Positions 53,440-61,873 of a DNA stretch of 64,000 nucleotides are shown here, one piece after another (the stretch's first letter is position 1; each line of letters starts with the position of its first letter). Position numbers and translations under genes: made by a program. The notes under the pieces are model-generated. The model worked only from the letters and a program-made list of their open reading frames with translations. It had not been told where the DNA came from and searched no databases. Source of the stretch: Parerythrobacter aestuarii (GTDB lineage: Bacteria > Pseudomonadota > Alphaproteobacteria > Sphingomonadales > Sphingomonadaceae); the NCBI RefSeq assembly GCF_030140925.1, contig NZ_JARBWD010000001.1:248001-312000 (forward strand), read 5' to 3'.

Positions 53440-54396
53440 CTAATGCGGCCAGCTTTCCGCGCTATAGCCAAGCCGGGCAGCAAGTGGCTCGGTCATGTCC
53501 CTGACAACGCGCACCTCCTCGGCCGACAGCGCACTGCGCCATTGCGTCGTCGCCAACTGCGGGTCGCGCCGAATGTAGGAAGTGCCGTTCCCGCTCGGTG
53601 CGTCAGTGCGGAAGTTCCTCCGCAGGAAGCGGCCCAACCGGGGCGATTCGCTGCCCCCGGCAAAGGCGAGCAACCGTCGGGCGGTGACTTCGCGCGTCCC
53701 CATGAAGTCTTCCTGCCGCACCATTGCCGTGCGCTTATCGGGCAGCAGCTGGCGCTCGGCAAAGCCATACACCACGCGCCAGAGCAGCGCCGCCTGTGCC
53801 AGAGGCGGCTGCGGCTCCCGGGCAAAGTGCCGGATGGTCTCCGCCTCATCCGGCAGCTGCTCCATCAGCGCAGGCTGATCGACGAGATCGTTGAAATCGA
53901 ACTGCCCCGCCTTGCGCACCATGCTTTCGGCAAACCCGCCCGGATGTCGCAGGCAAAGCACGACTTTGGTCCCCGCGCATTGCTGCAAGGTGCGCGCCGT
54001 GAAAGCAAGGAACGGATCTTTCAGGATCGCCGGCCGGGGCGCGATCAGCATGGGCAGCCTGCGCTGGGCATAACGCGCGACCTGCCCAAACTCCTTGCCG
54101 GAGCGGACCCGGCTCGCGCGCCTGAGCAGCTCGGGAACAATTGCTCTGCGCCGCAGCATCGGAATCAGGCCGCGCTGCAATCGCTCGAAATGGTCCTCGC
54201 CGTAGAAGGCATACCACTGCGGTGGCCGCAATGAATCATAGCTCAGGGTCGGTTGCGGATTGAGCGGCTCGTGCAGCAGGTGGAATTCAGGCGCAGTCGC
54301 AAGCAATGCTCCGACGAGGGTGGTCGCCGAATAATGCGTCCCTGTGACGATCACAGAACCGGCGAGCAAAGGGTCGATTGGGGCGGCTTGCGACAT
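53440..54396 (-). CDS. Sulfotransferase-family protein
   Basis: The 318-residue protein has the PAPS-binding loop of sulfotransferases near its start (SVIVTGTHYSATTLVGALL) and the 3'-phosphate site VVLCLRHPGGFAESMVRK, then EDFMGTREVTARRLLAFAG. It probably transfers sulfate to a carbohydrate or lipid at the membrane; no acceptor can be deduced. I used the ATG at 54396; a GTG at 54423 adds nine residues. No capsule or glycosyltransferase genes are next to it. Confidence 0.8.
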   Translation of the reverse strand: MSQAAPIDPLLAGSVIVTGTHYSATTLVGALLATAPEFHLLHEPLNPQPTLSYDSLRPPQWYAFYGEDHFERLQRGLIPMLRRRAIVPELLRRASRVRSGKEFGQVARYAQRRLPMLIAPRPAILKDPFLAFTARTLQQCAGTKVVLCLRHPGGFAESMVRKAGQFDFNDLVDQPALMEQLPDEAETIRHFAREPQPPLAQAALLWRVVYGFAERQLLPDKRTAMVRQEDFMGTREVTARRLLAFAGGSESPRLGRFLRRNFRTDAPSGNGTSYIRRDPQLATTQWRSALSAEEVRVVRDMTEPLAARLGYSAESWPH

Positions 54397-54517
54397 GTGG
54401 CCGATGTAAGCCACGCCGTGCACGCGGTGGCAAGCGCAAGGCCAGAGAGGAGGGCGCTTTTTACGTTGGCATCGGGCAAACCGCTCTGCTAGGTGCCCGC
54501 TTCGCTTCTCGCGATCC

Positions 54518-54591
<74 letters not shown>

Positions 54592-54594
<3 letters not shown>

Positions 54595-54628
54595 AGGGGG
54601 AGAGCTCCAGCGGGGCTCTCCCCCTTGG
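54592..54628 (+). terminator. Long hairpin after tRNA-Arg
   Basis: Perfect 14-pair stem (54592-54605 with 54615-54628; left arm CCAAGGGGGAGAGC), nine-base loop. It begins at the tRNA's own CCA, so transcription end and 3' processing may be linked. No T run follows. Confidence 0.6.
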
Positions 54629-54717
54629 CGTATCATGACGGTGCGCACCTCGGGATCCTCGTCCAGCCATCCAAACCGCAGGCGGTGCAGCGAGCGCAAG
54701 AAAATTTGGCGGGGCCG

Positions 54718-54742
54718 GGAATAAGCCATTGATCCAACCGTA
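54718..54742 (+). promoter_or_regulatory. ECF-type promoter of the NTPase-porin operon
   Basis: GGAAT at 54718-54722, 17 bases, GTA at 54740-54742, in the wider form GGGAATAAGCC...CCGTATTC. It matches the sites at 61240-61264, 61313-61337 and 62629-62653 in both boxes and in spacing. The expected start of transcription is about 28 bases before the ATG at 54778. A loose inverted repeat (GATCCAA at 54731-54737, TTGGATC at 54770-54776) spans the leader and ends just before that ATG. Confidence 0.6.
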
Positions 54743-54777
54743 TTCGCTCCAATCGGAACTGTACGAGGATTGGATCG

Positions 54778-55908
54778 ATGCTCTTGGAAGACGTGCAAAG
54801 CTTCAGCCATGAAAGCGAAGAGCTGTTGGCAACGCCAGTGAACCTTGGCTTTGGGCGTGGCGCTCATGTGCAGCGGAGGCTGAGCCAGGCGCGGCGCGCT
54901 TTTTCGACCCGCAATGTCGACTTCGGTTGCGCGGCGCAGCTAGACAGGACGGCCGCACCCGCGGCCGGTGACCTGGTCCTTGCCCGGGTGGTTTCGATTG
55001 GCCATCACACCAAGCTGGAAAGCCCCGAAGGGCGTCGCCAGCAGATGTATCCGGGCGACGAGATCGTGGTCGCCTATGGCAACCGCTATGCCCCCGATCA
55101 GTTCGAAGCAAAGGTCCCTGTCGACCAGCAGGAATGTGATCTCGTGGCCGGAGGCGGGATCGCCGCCGACATGCTGGCCAAGAACGCCCGCACCCGCAAT
55201 CCGACCCGCATCCAGCCGCTCGGCCTGCTGGCTGACTGGAAAGGCGAAGTGCTCAACCTGCGCAGTTTCACCCCGCGGATCGAAGACTTCGTTGGCGGCA
55301 CCGGCAATTGCAAGGTCATCGTGGTCGTCGGCACTTCGATGAATGCGGGCAAGACCACCACCGCTGCGCAGCTGATCCATGGTCTCAGCCGTGCCGGCCT
55401 CAAGGTCGGAGCCGCCAAGGTCACCGGCACGGGCTCTGGCGGCGACATGTGGGCCATGATCGATGCCGGCGCGCGCCTTGCGCTCGATTTCACCGATGCC
55501 GGGCATGCCACGACCGCCGGCGTTGCCGTGCCTCAGCTGGTCCGGGATTCGCTCAGGCTGATCCGGACGGTCAGCAAGGGCCATGACGTGGCGATTGTCG
55601 AAGTCGCCGACGGACTGTTCCAGGAAGAAACCGCCGGCCTGCTGCAACAGGCGGAGTTTGTCGATGCGATCGACCATGTGGTGCTGGCGGCAGGCGATGC
55701 GATGGGCGCTGCCTATGGCCATGGCTGGCTGGTCCGGCACGGCCTGCCGATCTCGCTGATCGCGGGCTGTGTCAGCTCGTCGCCGTTGGGCACTCGCGAG
55801 ACCGAAGCTGCGACCGGTTTGAAAGTGGCAACGCTGAGGGAGCTGGCGGATGCCGAACTGGCACCGAGCTTCTGCTTTGCCGATCAACCGGTCTCGGCTG
55901 CGGCCTGA
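54778..55908 (+). CDS. P-loop NTPase of unknown function
   Basis: The 376-residue cytosolic protein has two halves. Residues 1-170 are beta-rich with a barrel-like segment ([40 protein letters not shown]). Residues 175-376 are a SIMIBI-like P-loop domain with [20 protein letters not shown] (Lys192), [20 protein letters not shown] and [20 protein letters not shown], which takes the Walker B place. The fold recalls dethiobiotin synthetase, MobB and DUF1611 proteins, but none fits well and no biotin or molybdopterin genes are near. It heads an operon with a degenerate ABC protein 19 bases on. Confidence 0.75.
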   Translation: MLLEDVQSFSHESEELLATPVNLGFGRGAHVQRRLSQARRAFSTRNVDFGCAAQLDRTAAPAAGDLVLARVVSIGHHTKLESPEGRRQQMYPGDEIVVAYGNRYAPDQFEAKVPVDQQECDLVAGGGIAADMLAKNARTRNPTRIQPLGLLADWKGEVLNLRSFTPRIEDFVGGTGNCKVIVVVGTSMNAGKTTTAAQLIHGLSRAGLKVGAAKVTGTGSGGDMWAMIDAGARLALDFTDAGHATTAGVAVPQLVRDSLRLIRTVSKGHDVAIVEVADGLFQEETAGLLQQAEFVDAIDHVVLAAGDAMGAAYGHGWLVRHGLPISLIAGCVSSSPLGTRETEAATGLKVATLRELADAELAPSFCFADQPVSAAA

Positions 55909-55927
55909 CCCTGAAGGTTTCCCGAGC

Positions 55928-57583
55928 ATGCCCGGTTTCCTGTCGCCCACGCGCGCACGCCTACTGGCGTTCCTGCTGCTGGTCTCCATGGCCCAGCTCG
56001 GAACCGCTGTCGCGGCTGCCGGGATGGTCGGCGAGCTGTTCCGGCGCATGATCGCCGGCGAGCCGGCCGCCGACGGGCTGTCAGCGATCCTGGCCGGCGC
56101 TATAGTGGTTACCGCCTGCACGGAATTCGGTCGCCGGCGGCTCACCGAAGCATTGGGGCTCGACTACGCGAAATCGGTGCGGCTGGCACTGTTCGAACGC
56201 CTCATTCGCCGCCCTGTTCGCGGGTCCCGGCCCCGCAGCAAGGGCAGCCAGCTGCTCCCCTTTGTCGGAGACCTGACAGCCCTGCGGCTATGGTGGGCAG
56301 ATGGCATGGCCCGCGGCAGTTCCTCAGCGATGATCGCGCTCGGGGTGATTGCCTGGTTCTTCAGCACCGACCTGACGCTGGGCGCGTGGTTTGCCGGAGG
56401 GACAGCGGCAACACTGGCCGCGATGGCCCTGATTGCCCGCCCCTATTTCAATGCGACCCGGCGCCAGCGTTCGCGCCGTGGGGCGATGACGGCGCTGATT
56501 TCCGACAGGATCGGGGCGGCGCACACTGTGCTGGGGATGGGCGGCGTCCGGCGCGAACTCAATCAGACCGAACGGCGTATCGACCGGATGAACGGCGCTT
56601 CGCTTGCGCGAGCCGGCTGGTCGGGCGCCATGCGCGGGCTGGTTGCCGCATTCCCGTTCGCATCGGTGCTGGTACTGCTGCACCTGGCTGCGGCGGGAGC
56701 GGGCACCGGCAATACCATCATGCACGAATTCGCCGGGTTGCTGACGCTGGCGGGCATCCTGTCCGCCTCGATTGCCGATCTGGGCAGAGCGATCGAACTT
56801 GCGATCCCCGCGCGCATTGCGGGTAAACGCTTGCGCGACCGCCTGGCCGAAGTGGTTCCGATCGAGCGCGGCGAGAAGACCGGACGCGGCAAGAACGCAG
56901 CTATTGTCGGCATCGACCGGCTCAGCCTGGTGCCGGGATCGCGTGGGTTCACAGCCGAACTGAACCCGGGTGATATCGTTTCGCTCGCGGGCGCTGACGC
57001 GAAGGGGCTGGTCGAGGTGCTGGCCGGGCTGCAACCGCCGCCGGCGGGTGAGGTCTGCATCAAGGGCCGCCCGATCATCGGGCTTGGCCAGCGCCAGCGC
57101 CGCCAGTGGGTGGGTATCGCCGCCCCGTGGGTGCCGTTGCTGCTGGGGCAGCTGGGCGAAAACCTGCTGTTCCGCATGCGCCAGAGGGATGGCATCGCCG
57201 AGCTTCCAAAGCTGATGGAGCAAATGGGGTTGTCCCATCTCCTCGACGCTGGCGGCACGCCCATCGCGCTGCGGCTGCAGGACCAGGCACACGCGCTGTC
57301 ACCAGCTGACCTGGCCGCGATCAAGCTGGTCCGGGCCATGATCGGCGCGCCCAAACTGCTGCTGCTCGATCGCGCGGCTCAAGACCTGGCACCGGCGCAG
57401 CTGACCGGACTGGCCCGGATCATTTCAAAATGGCGTGGCGTGGTTGTGATGACCGGCGAGCCACAGGAGCTCGGCGCGCTGTGCAATCGCCGCTGGGTGA
57501 TCTCGGACAATGGCATCGAGGATACTGGAGAAGAGAGCAATGTGGCTACAGTCCACCCAATGTGCGGCACTCATGGGCGCTGA
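55928..57583 (+). CDS. ABC-transporter homologue with a degenerate ATPase domain
   Basis: The 551-residue protein has an N-terminal membrane domain of about 300 residues with five to six hydrophobic segments (LLAFLLLVSMAQLGTAVAAA; LVAAFPFASVLVLLHLAAAG) and a C-terminal domain aligning with an ABC nucleotide-binding domain. Every catalytic element is changed. The Walker A region reads SLAGADAKGLVEVLAG (residues 352-367, no GK[ST]), the signature reads ALSPADLA instead of LSGGQ, the Walker B is LLLLDRAAQ (no Glu) and the switch His is absent (VVVMTGEPQ). It should not hydrolyse ATP. The frame is intact and conserved in layout, so it is not a pseudogene. The start at 55928 was chosen for distance from the NTPase stop. 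Confidence 0.8.
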   Translation: MPGFLSPTRARLLAFLLLVSMAQLGTAVAAAGMVGELFRRMIAGEPAADGLSAILAGAIVVTACTEFGRRRLTEALGLDYAKSVRLALFERLIRRPVRGSRPRSKGSQLLPFVGDLTALRLWWADGMARGSSSAMIALGVIAWFFSTDLTLGAWFAGGTAATLAAMALIARPYFNATRRQRSRRGAMTALISDRIGAAHTVLGMGGVRRELNQTERRIDRMNGASLARAGWSGAMRGLVAAFPFASVLVLLHLAAAGAGTGNTIMHEFAGLLTLAGILSASIADLGRAIELAIPARIAGKRLRDRLAEVVPIERGEKTGRGKNAAIVGIDRLSLVPGSRGFTAELNPGDIVSLAGADAKGLVEVLAGLQPPPAGEVCIKGRPIIGLGQRQRRQWVGIAAPWVPLLLGQLGENLLFRMRQRDGIAELPKLMEQMGLSHLLDAGGTPIALRLQDQAHALSPADLAAIKLVRAMIGAPKLLLLDRAAQDLAPAQLTGLARIISKWRGVVVMTGEPQELGALCNRRWVISDNGIEDTGEESNVATVHPMCGTHGR

Positions 57584-58412
57584 ACCCGTGGCAGGAGCGA
57601 CCCCTTGCCGGGCCTCGGAATCGGGCTTTCACAGCTTCGGCGAAACCGTTCCGCGCAGCTATTATTACCACGTTCCGGCAACGGTGCGGCGCGACAGCCC
57701 GGTTATCGTCTCGGTCCACGGAATTTCGCTCAATGCCGCAGAACACATGGTTCGCATGCGCTCGCTCGCGGAACGGCTTGGGGCCGTTGTTATTGCCCCC
57801 TGGTTCGACCGGACTCACTATCGCGGCTACCAGAAACTGCTGTGCCGCGATGGCGAAACCCGCGCCGACCTGGCTCTGATCGAGATACTGGATGATGTGA
57901 CTGCTCGGTTCGGGGTCGATACCGGCTCCATCTTCCTCGCCGGATTTTCCGGCGGCGGGCAGTTCGCGCACCGCTTTGCCCTGCTTCATGCTGACCGGGT
58001 CCGGTCCTGCGTCACCTGTTCAGCGGGCTGGTACACCTATCCCGATCCATCTGCGGCCTACCCTTTCGGAACGGCGGCCGGCAGCTGTCCGGACGGGAGT
58101 TCCCCTCATCCCGATGCGCACAAGGTGCCCATCCACGTTCTGGTTGGCAGTCGCGACAATCACGTCGAGCCCAGCCTCAACATGGATGCGGACGTTGTGA
58201 GCCGGCAGGGCGTCGGGCGGGTCACGCGGGCACGGCGATGGGTCAAGGCGATGCAGCAAGCCCGCTCGCCGATCGACGGCGCGCCCGTCACGCTCCTGCG
58301 GGTCCAGCAAATGAAGCACGATTTCAGCAAGGCGGTCGATCGCAACGGGCTGGATGCCCTGATCATGGAACGGTTCGGCTTGCATGCCAGCGGAAGGGAA
58401 TACGATGCATAA
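57540..58412 (+). CDS. Alpha/beta hydrolase, PHB-depolymerase-like esterase
   Basis: The 290-residue protein has an esterase fold with nucleophile Ser137 in IFLAGFSGGGQFAHRFALL, preceded by VIVSVHGISLNAAEHM for the oxyanion hole and followed by HVLVGSRDNHVEP (Asp) and MKHDFSKAV (His). The Cys pair and loops recall polyhydroxybutyrate depolymerase-like LpqC proteins. No clear signal peptide is seen. ATG 57540 has a purine-rich GGAGAAGAGAG ahead and lies within the end of the degenerate ABC gene (44-base overlap). Substrate unknown. Confidence 0.82.
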   Translation: MWLQSTQCAALMGAEPVAGATPCRASESGFHSFGETVPRSYYYHVPATVRRDSPVIVSVHGISLNAAEHMVRMRSLAERLGAVVIAPWFDRTHYRGYQKLLCRDGETRADLALIEILDDVTARFGVDTGSIFLAGFSGGGQFAHRFALLHADRVRSCVTCSAGWYTYPDPSAAYPFGTAAGSCPDGSSPHPDAHKVPIHVLVGSRDNHVEPSLNMDADVVSRQGVGRVTRARRWVKAMQQARSPIDGAPVTLLRVQQMKHDFSKAVDRNGLDALIMERFGLHASGREYDA

Positions 58413-59568
58413 ATACCAACACATTTCAGCACTGGCCTGTGCTGCGGCGCTCGTGTTCGGGCAAGGATCGGCCCGTGCCGACGAGGGGATCGACATTGGC
58501 GAGGACGGAATCAAGCTCTCGCTGGGTGACGATACGGTGGAGATCGACCTTGGCGGCAAGCTGATGTTCGATGCCTATACTTTCGATGACGAGGTGACCG
58601 ACAGCACCTCGGGGGATTTTCGCAGGGTGCGGCCCGATCTGCGCGTCAAGATCGCCGATACGGTCACTATGCGGGCGGAATGGGAGTTCTCCGGCAGCAA
58701 GGGGTGGCGCAATCTCTATGTGCAGATTGAGCCGACCGACGGCCTCACCATCCGGGGCGGGAACTTCATCGTCCCCTTCGGCATGGATGATATCCAGAGC
58801 TCGAGCCGCATTCCATTTGCCGAAAGGTCGCTGGTCGGGGCGATTACCCCCGGTTTCGGACTGGGGGGACAGATTGGATATTCGGGTCGCCGGTTTACTG
58901 CCAAGGTCGGTTACTTCGACGATGCGCTTGATAGCGAAGAAGGTCGTTCGCCAGAGCGGGGCAAGGGCGTTTCCGGACGGATCACATGGCTGCCGATGGA
59001 CAAGGGCAAGGCCAAGTTGCATCTCGGCCTCGGGGTTGAAAGTCGCAGCTTCGATCTTTCCGAAACCGTCCGCTACAGCGCGACCGGTGGGACCACGTTT
59101 GCTCCGAGAATTCTGCGCACGGCGCGGCTGGACGATCTTTCGTCTCTCAAATCCCTTAATGCCGAGATCGGGTTTGTTTCAGGTCCGGTCGCTGTCCAGG
59201 GGCAGTTCGTACAACAGTGGATCGATCGCCAGACATCCGCGAATGCGAAGGTCTCTGGAGGGTATGTCCAGGCGAGCTGGATGCCGACGGGTGAAAGCTA
59301 TCGCTACTCGCGGGGCGGAGGTGCAATCTCCGGCCCCCGCATCAAGAACGGGATCGCGGTCGAGATTGCCGGCAGGCTGAGCTGGATCGATGCCACGGAT
59401 CCGGCGCTCGGGGGTGTGAAAGCCCGGGCGGTAGACGTGTCGGCGGGTGTGTACCTGACATCCTTTGCCAAGATACTGCTGAGCGGGACGAAGGCGCGGA
59501 AGAGCGATGCTCTGGGTCTGTCTCAGGACCTGACAACGGCTGTGCTGCGGTTCCAGCTGGCCTTCTAG
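58405..59568 (+). CDS. Phosphate-selective porin (OprO/P-like)
   Basis: The 387-residue product has a signal peptide (HISALACAAALVFGQGSARA) and an OprO/P-type barrel: IKLSLGDDTVEIDLGGKLMF, RVRPDLRVKIADTVTMRAEW, EPTDGLTIRGGNFIVPFGMD, ending in RFQLAF with the terminal Phe. OprO/P porins pass phosphate or polyphosphate, but many homologues in sphingomonads are of unknown specificity. Its ATG overlaps the esterase stop by eight bases, with a GGAAGGGAA ribosome site. It is the last gene of the operon starting at 54778; a CGGGAA/TTCCCG hairpin follows near 59581-59604. Confidence 0.85.
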   Translation: MHKYQHISALACAAALVFGQGSARADEGIDIGEDGIKLSLGDDTVEIDLGGKLMFDAYTFDDEVTDSTSGDFRRVRPDLRVKIADTVTMRAEWEFSGSKGWRNLYVQIEPTDGLTIRGGNFIVPFGMDDIQSSSRIPFAERSLVGAITPGFGLGGQIGYSGRRFTAKVGYFDDALDSEEGRSPERGKGVSGRITWLPMDKGKAKLHLGLGVESRSFDLSETVRYSATGGTTFAPRILRTARLDDLSSLKSLNAEIGFVSGPVAVQGQFVQQWIDRQTSANAKVSGGYVQASWMPTGESYRYSRGGGAISGPRIKNGIAVEIAGRLSWIDATDPALGGVKARAVDVSAGVYLTSFAKILLSGTKARKSDALGLSQDLTTAVLRFQLAF

Positions 59569-59650
59569 ACCGGGGGCCAACGGGAATGAAGGGGCAGGTT
59601 CCCGGGTGCTTGCGTGCCGGGCTCCCTGATCCCTCTTTCGGCTCAGCCGG

Positions 59651-61204
59651 CTATTCGATCAGGCCGTAGCCATAGACCGGATCATAGCCCGGCTGCCCCA
59701 GGTCTCGTGCCGACTCGCGCAATCGCCGCGCGCAGCCTTGGGCGTTGTCCTTGCCTAGGCAACGGGCGATCCACGCCGCCACGTGAGGGGTCGCAAAACT
59801 GGTGCCATTGAAGCGCTTTACGCCGCCCTTGGTGTCGGCAGCAGGCTGGCCGACGCCGAATGCCGAAACAGTGATGTATCGCCCCTGGTTGGCGTAGCGA
59901 TAGACACGGTTGTGGCTGTCAACGGCAGTCACCGCCACGACCTCTGGCAGGGCCGCCGGATAGGCCGGGGGAGCCGATGGGCCGCCATTTCCCGCAGCTG
60001 CCACGATCAGGGTACCCCTGCCGATCGATTGTTTGACAAGCCGGTCAAGGATCGCATTGCGCGGGCCGGACAGGCTCATGTTCACCACCGGCACTCGCTG
60101 GGCGACCATCCAGTCCAACGCATCGACAATGGCATCAGCCGAAGTGAACGGCTTGGTGGCCGTTCCCCTGAAGATATTGGCGCTGAAGAGCCGCGAGGTG
60201 CCTTCGCTGGCCAGGATCGAAGCGACTGCCGTGCCATGGGCTGGCGGGGCCGGGTTCCCGGAGGTGCCAAATGACTTGCGGGTAATCGCAACGCCTCGCA
60301 TCAACGGGTGGCTCACCAGCCCGGTGTCGATCATACCGATCGTCAGCCTGCCCTTCTTGCGAGGCAGGGTTGCGCTATCCCCGACTTCGGCGACGCCCGA
60401 CGTGGCGTATTGCATCCCGTAATAGTGGGTGTAGTCGAATGTCTCGCCCGGTGCAGCGTCGCGCGCCTGCCGGAGTGCGGCGGTGGCATCGGCGTCAGCT
60501 GGCGCGCGCAGACGGAAGACCGTGCTCCCGAGTGCTGGGAGCTGGTGCCGGGCGAGAACAAGGAAGCCCTGATCCTGCAACGTCGCAATTGTCTCGCCGG
60601 AAAGATCGAGCCCTACGATCTCGCCTTTCCTGACGGGATAGCCCCTGTCGTCATACTGGGGGCTTTCACTGTCGGCGAGGTCTTGCATTTGCGCGCTGCT
60701 GCCATATTCCGCCTCATCTTCGGAGCGCTCGGCGGCCTCTTTGGCGGCCCTTTCCTCTGCCTCTGCGGCTTCCTCGGCAGCTTCTTCCTCAACCTCGGCC
60801 AGCTCTTCGGCCAAGCGTTCGGCGATCTTCTCTGCTTCCTCCTGCTCCTTGGCGAGATCCTTGGCGCGGTCGGCGTCGAGCTTGGCCAGTTCTTCCTCTT
60901 GGCGCGCGGCATCCGTTCCGGTTTCCTCGAGAATGCGCGCCCGGTCCTCTTCGTAGCGGGTTTCGTCCCGCGCGGCTCGCTCTGCAACATCCGCAGCATC
61001 ACGCTCTGCCCGTTCGATCGCATCGGTCGCATCGCGTTCCGCCCTGTCGGCGGCGCGTGCGGCGTCGCGCTCCGCCCGTTCGGCTGCGTCGCTCGCCCGA
61101 TCCTCATCGGGCTTGGCTGCGCCTACGGATGCCCCCGCCAGAAGTGCCATGGCGCACAGGGGTGCCAGCAGTCGACGGCTACCAGGGTTGCTTGGTTTTC
61201 GCAT
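59651..61204 (-). CDS. Subtilisin-like S8 protease with long charged coiled-coil region, exported
   Basis: The 517-residue product has a signal peptide (APLCAMALLAGASVGAAKPD). Residues about 35-165 form a highly charged Ala/Glu/Arg/Asp helical repeat region (RAERDAARAADRAERD; EEAAEEAAEAEERAAKEA). A spacer of about 110 residues follows, then an S8 catalytic domain with Asp293 (IGMIDTGLVSHP), His323 (PPAHGTAVASIL), oxyanion Asn406 (AAAGNGG) and Ser469 (RFNGTSFATPHVAAW), all intact. A repeat region of this kind before an S8 domain is unusual. It is transcribed divergently from the ECF sigma factor, from a promoter of the same type. Confidence 0.9.
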   Translation of the reverse strand: MRKPSNPGSRRLLAPLCAMALLAGASVGAAKPDEDRASDAAERAERDAARAADRAERDATDAIERAERDAADVAERAARDETRYEEDRARILEETGTDAARQEEELAKLDADRAKDLAKEQEEAEKIAERLAEELAEVEEEAAEEAAEAEERAAKEAAERSEDEAEYGSSAQMQDLADSESPQYDDRGYPVRKGEIVGLDLSGETIATLQDQGFLVLARHQLPALGSTVFRLRAPADADATAALRQARDAAPGETFDYTHYYGMQYATSGVAEVGDSATLPRKKGRLTIGMIDTGLVSHPLMRGVAITRKSFGTSGNPAPPAHGTAVASILASEGTSRLFSANIFRGTATKPFTSADAIVDALDWMVAQRVPVVNMSLSGPRNAILDRLVKQSIGRGTLIVAAAGNGGPSAPPAYPAALPEVVAVTAVDSHNRVYRYANQGRYITVSAFGVGQPAADTKGGVKRFNGTSFATPHVAAWIARCLGKDNAQGCARRLRESARDLGQPGYDPVYGYGLIE

Positions 61205-61239
61205 CTCAATCTTGCCCTGAAACTATTGTATCGCCCGAC

Positions 61240-61264
61240 AACGGACAAGTCTGCGCCCTATTCC
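61240..61264 (-). promoter_or_regulatory. ECF-type promoter of the S8 protease gene
   Basis: On the minus strand GGAAT (61264-61260), 17 bases, GTT (61242-61240), in the wider form GGGAATA...CCGTTGTC. Spacing is identical to that of the sigma-factor promoter 50 bases away on the other strand. The start codon is 35 bases beyond the -10. Confidence 0.68.
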
Positions 61265-61312
61265 CTTGCAGCCCGCTGAATCTGGCACTGTTTGCTTTGT
61301 TTGTGGTAAACG

Positions 61313-61337
61313 GGAATAAACCCGCTCCGCTTTCGTT
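61313..61337 (+). promoter_or_regulatory. ECF-type promoter of the sigma factor (likely autoregulation)
   Basis: GGAAT at 61313-61317, 17 bases, GTT at 61335-61337, in the wider form GGGAATAAACCC...TCGTTCTT. It resembles ECF promoters of the GGAAC-N17-GTT type. It is followed closely by GGGGGG and the ATG at 61352, so the leader would be very short. Confidence 0.68.
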
Positions 61338-61351
61338 CTTGGGGGGTAGGA

Positions 61352-61873
61352 ATGACAGTTACCGAAGCAAGCGGAGGGGCTGATTTGCGTGCGCAGATCA
61401 TTGAAGTCCTGCCACGCCTGCGAAGGTTCTGCCTCACGCTTGCTCGAGCGCCAGACCAGGGCGATGACCTGTGCCAGGCGACCGTGGAACGGGCGTTGTC
61501 GCGGGCCGACCAGTTCATTCCCGGAACGAGACTGGATAGCTGGATGTATCGGATCGCACAGAATATTTTCATCGACGAACGCCGCAAGCTGGCGACGCGC
61601 GGGGCCGAGATCGATGTTGACGAGGTTTTCGGCCTGGCCGGAGATGACGGGCTGCAGATTGTCGAAGGGCGGTCCGATCTCAATCGGGCCGGTGCGGCCC
61701 TGGCTGCCTTGCCGGAGGAGCAAAGGATGCTGATGACACTCGTGGTGCTGGACGGGATGAGCTACCGGGATGCCGCTGATGCACTCGGCATTCCGATTGG
61801 CACCGTCATGAGCCGGATTGCCCGTGCCCGCCGCGCAATTGACAGACAGATCAACGGGGAGCTGCTGCAATGA
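61352..61873 (+). CDS. ECF-type RNA polymerase sigma factor
   Basis: The 173-residue protein has region 2 (LPRLRRFCLTLARAPDQGDD, VERALSRADQFIPGTRLDSW, RIAQNIFIDERRKL) and region 4 (LPEEQRMLMTLVVLDGMSYR, ALGIPIGTVMSRIARARRAI), the two domains of an ECF sigma. Its stop overlaps the anti-sigma start as ATGA. PhyR and NepR are not nearby, so it is not the general-stress EcfG. Its probable promoters in this window share GGAAT-N17-GTT. The inducing signal is unknown but should reach it through the membrane anti-sigma. Confidence 0.94.
   Translation: MTVTEASGGADLRAQIIEVLPRLRRFCLTLARAPDQGDDLCQATVERALSRADQFIPGTRLDSWMYRIAQNIFIDERRKLATRGAEIDVDEVFGLAGDDGLQIVEGRSDLNRAGAALAALPEEQRMLMTLVVLDGMSYRDAADALGIPIGTVMSRIARARRAIDRQINGELLQ

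Noticed and set aside
54778..61204. Peptide natural-product cluster (ABC exporter plus protease)
   Set aside because: The ABC protein has no ATPase motifs and there is no precursor, cyclase or modifying enzyme gene.
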